Origin: Streptomyces hygroscopicus
Lineage (GTDB): Bacteria; Actinomycetota; Actinomycetes; Streptomycetales; Streptomycetaceae
Length of the DNA: 64,000 nucleotides
Assembly (NCBI RefSeq): GCF_026168105.1
Contig: NZ_LBMW01000004.1
Span: 124,001 to 188,000, forward strand
Reading direction: 5' to 3'
Shown here: one piece after another, positions 60,954 to 64,000 of the stretch
How the letters are laid out: each line of letters opens with the position of its first letter
How positions within the stretch are numbered: position 1 is the first letter of the stretch
Notes under the pieces: model-generated
The model's input: the letters and a program-made list of their open reading frames with translations, nothing else
What the model was told of the DNA's origin: nothing
The model's database searches: none
Program-made: the position numbers and the translations under genes

Positions 60954-61838
60954 GTGACCCTCGCAGCCACCGGTGACCTGGTCGCCGCTGCCGCCGCGGC
61001 GCGCAGCGCCGTCGCCGCCTTCAACGTCATCACGCTCGAGCATGTCGAGGCCGTGATCGCGGGCGCGGAGAGCGTCGGCGCCCCGGTCGTGCTCCAAGTC
61101 AGCGAGAACGCCGTCAAGTTCCGCTACGGGCGCCTGCTCCCGCTCGCCCGCGCGACGGTCGCGGCGGCCGAACGTGCCGCAGTACCCGTCGCCCTGCACC
61201 TCGACCACATCCAGAGCGACGATCTGCTGCGTCAGGCGCCGGGCGCCGGATTCAGCTCCGTGATGTACGACGCGGCCCGGCTGCCGTACGAGGAGAACCT
61301 CGCCGCCACCCACGCCGCCGTCGACTGGGCCCATGCCCAAGGGATCTGGATCGAGGCGGAGTTGGGACGGATCGGCGGCAAGGACGGCGAACCGCCGCCC
61401 GACCCGCACGCACCCGGCGCCCGGACCGACCCCGGCGAGGCCGCCGCCTTCGTCGCCGATACGGGGGTCGACGCGCTGGCGGTCGCCGTCGGGAGCACCC
61501 ATGCGATGACCACGCGCACGGCCGCGCTCGACCACGGTCTGCTCAAACGGCTGAGCGCCGCCCTCGACGTACCGCTCGTGCTGCACGGCTCCTCCGGGCT
61601 GCCGGACGACGAGCTGACGGCGGCCGTCGCGGGCGGCATCGCGAAGGTAAACATCGGGACCGCCCTCAACGCCGCGATGACCGGGGCGATCCGGAGCTTC
61701 CTCGCCGAGCACCCCGAGGCGGTCGACTCGCGCCGATACCTCGGTGTGGGCCGGGAGGCGATGACGCGCACCGTGGCCCGTCTCGTCAGCGTCCTCAGGG
61801 ATGGTGGGGGCCGCACGCCGGCACACGGGACACCGTGA
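60954..61838 (+). CDS. Class II fructose/tagatose-bisphosphate aldolase (KbaY/GatY-like)
   Basis: 294 residues. AAFNVITLEHVEAVIAGAE, the zinc-site ALHLDHIQSDDLLRQA, FSSVMYDAARLPYEENL, IEAELGRIGGKDGE, then AVGSTHAM with the second zinc His, VLHGSSGLPDDEL with the third and VNIGTALNAAMTGAIR. It would cleave tagatose- or fructose-1,6-bisphosphate to two trioses. With AgaS upstream it forms an amino-sugar (galactosamine) breakdown module, but the kinase step (tagatose-6-phosphate kinase) and NagA-like deacetylase are not encoded here. GTG start at 60954. Confidence 0.92.
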   Translation: MTLAATGDLVAAAAAARSAVAAFNVITLEHVEAVIAGAESVGAPVVLQVSENAVKFRYGRLLPLARATVAAAERAAVPVALHLDHIQSDDLLRQAPGAGFSSVMYDAARLPYEENLAATHAAVDWAHAQGIWIEAELGRIGGKDGEPPPDPHAPGARTDPGEAAAFVADTGVDALAVAVGSTHAMTTRTAALDHGLLKRLSAALDVPLVLHGSSGLPDDELTAAVAGGIAKVNIGTALNAAMTGAIRSFLAEHPEAVDSRRYLGVGREAMTRTVARLVSVLRDGGGRTPAHGTP

Positions 61839-61958
61839 GCGGGTACGGGGGTTGCGCGCACCACGCGGGAGACGGAGGCGCACCTCGGTGAACCGTCCGT
61901 CGTCGTGGAGGGCGGCGCTGTGCCGGATGCACCGCGCCGCGGAGCCGGCCCCCGAAGA

Positions 61959-62057
61959 CGTGCCGCCGCGAACGGCACGCCGCCGCGCATGGCACTCCGC
62001 CAGGCACAACACGCCGCCGCGCGCGGTGCACGGCACGCCGCCACGCGCCACGCGCCG
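61959..62057. repeat. Degenerate CACGCCGCCGCGC repeats
   Basis: Four copies of CRTGCCGCCGCG/CACGCCGCCGCGC-type sequence within about 100 bases, between the aldolase and methyltransferase genes. Read on the reverse strand they encode ARGGVPC/ARGGVLC-like repeats, but no start or ribosome binding site supports a gene. Confidence 0.5.
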
Positions 62058-62078
62058 GGCCCGGAAGCTCTGGACCCG

Positions 62079-63221
62079 CTACTGCTTCACGGCCTTGAGG
62101 ATCACGAACTTCGGGTCGCTCGCAACCAGTTCACTGTTGCCGAAGAGACGGCGCAGCTTCACGTGGTAACCCAGGTGGCGGTTGCCGATCACCCACAGCT
62201 CGCCGCCCGGCCGCAGGGCGCGCCGCGCCCCGGTGAACATGCGCCGGGCGGTCGCGTCCGTCGTTGCCTGGTGGGAGTGGAACGGCGGGTTGTTGAGGAC
62301 CAGGTCGACTCCGGCGGCGGGCATCCCGGACAGGCCGTCGCCGACATGGAACTCCGCCACGCCCTGTGCGTTGTCCCGGTACGTCGCCTCCGCCGAGGCC
62401 ACCGCCTGGTACGACTCGTCGACGAACAGCACCTCGGCCTCGGGGTTGGCCAGCGCGGCGGCCAGCCCCACGACGCCGTTGCCGCAGCCGAGGTCCACGA
62501 TCCGCTCGGCGCCCCGGCCGCTCGGCAGATGCCGCAGGAGGAACCGGGTCCCGACGTCCAGACGGTCGGCGCAGAAGACGCCCGCGTGGTTGGTGACCGT
62601 CCGTCCGGACAACGGCCCGATGCCGTCGGGGAGTTGATAGCGGTACGGCCACGGGTTGGCACCCCGTTCGAGTCCCGGGTCGGGGGTGCAGAAGATGAGC
62701 CGGGCCTTCTGCTCGGCGAGTGAGGTGCGGGTCGGTCCGAGAATCCGCTCGAACAGGCGCAGCGTCGAGGTATGGATCTCCCTGACCATCCCCGTGCCGA
62801 TCACCACCGTCCCCTCGTGCACGCCCGGCGCCAGCCGGTGCAACTGGTCCTCCAGCAGCGCCAGGCTCTTGGGGACCCGAACGAGCAGGAGGTCGACGCG
62901 GGACGGCGTGGTGTCCTGGGTGGTCAGGAGCCGCACGCCGTCCGGGTCGGTGCCGTTCCGCAGGAGATTCGCCCGGGTCGCCTCACGGGACAGGAACGAG
63001 TCGGTGATCTGCGTCGGGCGGTGCTCCGCGAGCGCCGTGGTCAGCGCACCCCACCGGTCGCCGACGACCACGACCGCGCCGGTCAGCGGGGTGCGGCTCG
63101 CCGCGAGGTGCCGTAGCAGATACGCGTCGGACGCGTCCCAGGCGCGCAGCCGGTCACGGGGATCCTCGGGGAAACGGGCCAGCGTGCAGGTGCCCCAGGG
63201 CGTGGTCAAACGGTCGTTCAT
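62079..63221 (-). CDS. RsmC/RlmG-like rRNA guanine-N2 methyltransferase
   Basis: 380 residues with two tandem Rossmann-like methyltransferase domains, as in RsmC and RlmG. The N-terminal, degenerate domain (1-185) shows TGAVVVVGDRWGALTTALAE. The active C-terminal domain has SAM-binding RIVDLGCGNGVVGLAAALANPE, DESYQAVASAEATYRDN and the catalytic VLNNPPFHS (NPPF), which marks N-methylation of a guanine in rRNA. Whether 16S G1207 or 23S G1835 is the target cannot be decided. Start at 63221 fits the family. Confidence 0.9.
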   Translation of the reverse strand: MNDRLTTPWGTCTLARFPEDPRDRLRAWDASDAYLLRHLAASRTPLTGAVVVVGDRWGALTTALAEHRPTQITDSFLSREATRANLLRNGTDPDGVRLLTTQDTTPSRVDLLLVRVPKSLALLEDQLHRLAPGVHEGTVVIGTGMVREIHTSTLRLFERILGPTRTSLAEQKARLIFCTPDPGLERGANPWPYRYQLPDGIGPLSGRTVTNHAGVFCADRLDVGTRFLLRHLPSGRGAERIVDLGCGNGVVGLAAALANPEAEVLFVDESYQAVASAEATYRDNAQGVAEFHVGDGLSGMPAAGVDLVLNNPPFHSHQATTDATARRMFTGARRALRPGGELWVIGNRHLGYHVKLRRLFGNSELVASDPKFVILKAVKQ

Positions 63222-63315
63222 CGTGTGTCCAGGCTAGCCGAGCCACGGATGGGCCCCCGTCCCCGGCCGCTCCGTGCGCACCCGTCGGCCGGGCCGGATG
63301 CGTGATGATGGGGCC

Positions 63316-64000
63316 ATGGACGCCGAGTTGTTCCCGCGAAGCCGCAGGGAAGTCGCACCCGGCGCGGTCCATGTGCCGGACTGGCTGGACGCCGACCGCC
63401 AGAGCCGGCTCCTGCACGCCTGCCGGGAATGGGCCGGGCCGCCCGCCGGTCTGCGGACCGTGCACACTCCCGGCGGCGGCACGATGACCTCCCGGCAGGT
63501 CTGCCTCGGCCGGCACTGGTATCCGTACGGGTACGCCCGCACGGTCGTCGACGGCGACGGCGCCCCCGTGAAGCCGCTGCCTCACTGGCCGGCCGCGCTG
63601 GGCCGCGAGGCGGTCGAGACCGCCCGCGGCCCGCACGCGGCGCCGCCCGAGCCGTACGACATCGCCCTGATCAACTTCTATGCCGCGGACGCCCGCATGG
63701 GCATGCACCGCGACAGCGACGAGAAGTCCGACGCCCCGGTGGTGTCGCTGAGCCTCGGCGACACCGGTGTCTTCCGCTTCGGCAACACGGAGACCCGGGC
63801 GCGCCCGTACACGGACGTCGAACTGCGCAGTGGGGACCTGTTCGTCTTCGGCGGGCCGGCGCGGCTCGCGTACCACGGGGTGCCGCGGGTGTGTCCGGGG
63901 ACGGCACCTCCCGCGCTGGCGCTGGCGGGTCGGCTGAACATCACGCTGAGGGTCGGCGGCTTCGGGCCGGACCCGGAGCGGATCATGGGAGACTCGCCCT
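63316..64000 (+). CDS. AlkB-type alpha-ketoglutarate-dependent dioxygenase (partial)
   Basis: Open frame from the ATG at 63316 to the window end (228 codons, no stop), so the gene is truncated by the edge. The Fe(II)/2-oxoglutarate core is present: YDIALINFYAADARMGMHRDSDEK with HxD, LSLGDTGVFRFGN, SGDLFVFGGPARLAYHGVPR with the distal His, and RLNITLR with the 2-oxoglutarate Arg. This is the AlkB pattern. The enzyme repairs 1-methyladenine and 3-methylcytosine in DNA or RNA by oxidative demethylation. Usually the protein ends soon after RLNITLRV, so only a short tail should lie outside. It is divergent from the methyltransferase gene with 94 bases between. Confidence 0.9.
   Translation, partial: MDAELFPRSRREVAPGAVHVPDWLDADRQSRLLHACREWAGPPAGLRTVHTPGGGTMTSRQVCLGRHWYPYGYARTVVDGDGAPVKPLPHWPAALGREAVETARGPHAAPPEPYDIALINFYAADARMGMHRDSDEKSDAPVVSLSLGDTGVFRFGNTETRARPYTDVELRSGDLFVFGGPARLAYHGVPRVCPGTAPPALALAGRLNITLRVGGFGPDPERIMGDSP

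Overview
The window reads as chromosomal DNA of a Streptomyces or close relative. It has very high G+C with G/C-ending codons, frequent GTG starts with GTGA/ATGA stop-start overlaps, and many families typical of Streptomyces (AfsR-type SARP, DUF6214, DUF2630, DUF5134, DUF6421, DUF6986, Rv1733c-like proteins, deazaflavin-dependent oxidoreductase, mycothiol-dependent maleylpyruvate isomerase family). No rRNA, tRNA, CRISPR array, integrase or transposase was recognised.

Region 1 (1-8.2 kb) is the most unusual. A uracil-DNA glycosylase (ung) gene on the minus strand is broken in two: its 3' part lies at 52-510 and its 5' end at 8118-8200. The roughly 7.6 kb between them holds a complete second ung on the plus strand, a membrane-anchored metallophosphoesterase, a 977-residue SARP/NB-ARC/TPR regulator, a 29-codon signal-peptide-only ORF and two small secreted proteins with four cysteines each. 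This looks like an island inserted into ung that carries a replacement copy.

Region 2 (8.2-22.4 kb) holds mostly single genes: a BNR-repeat protein, a Rv1733c-like membrane protein, a nucleobase permease, an FprA-type ferredoxin reductase, DUF6214, a TetR regulator with a palindromic operator, a decayed NAD(P)-binding oxidoreductase, DUF2630, a HAD hydrolase, an M56 metallopeptidase, DUF5134, a MarR regulator, two VOC proteins, a GNAT acetyltransferase and a glycerophosphodiester phosphodiesterase.

Region 3 (22.4-34.7 kb) has two compact operons: DUF6421-SDR-threonine aldolase, and transglutaminase-like plus B3/4-domain protein from a probable leaderless promoter. They are followed by a PlsC acyltransferase, a divergent DUF4395/thioredoxin pair, a cysteine-rich leader peptide ahead of a flavin reductase, etfBA with a strong terminator, a frameshifted endonuclease/exonuclease/phosphatase protein and a DUF6986 citrate-lyase-like gene.

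Region 4 (34.7-49.7 kb) is for sugar and peptide use: LacI regulator, ROK kinase, secreted GH27 alpha-galactosidase, a P-loop kinase-NUDIX fusion, a complete five-gene oligopeptide ABC transporter, a kinase-fold protein that overlaps its last gene tail to tail, and an M20 dipeptidase.

Region 5 (49.7-64 kb) contains a geranylgeranyl-reductase-family flavoprotein, a deazaflavin-dependent oxidoreductase and a TetR regulator separated by an array of about six operator-like palindromes, a NarL-type two-component system, an MFS exporter with a double palindromic operator, a maleylpyruvate isomerase family protein, a GH15 enzyme, a DeoR-AgaS-aldolase amino-sugar module, an RsmC/RlmG-like methyltransferase and an AlkB-type dioxygenase that runs off the right edge. 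All assignments come from reading the sequence and from memory of protein families; no database search was run.
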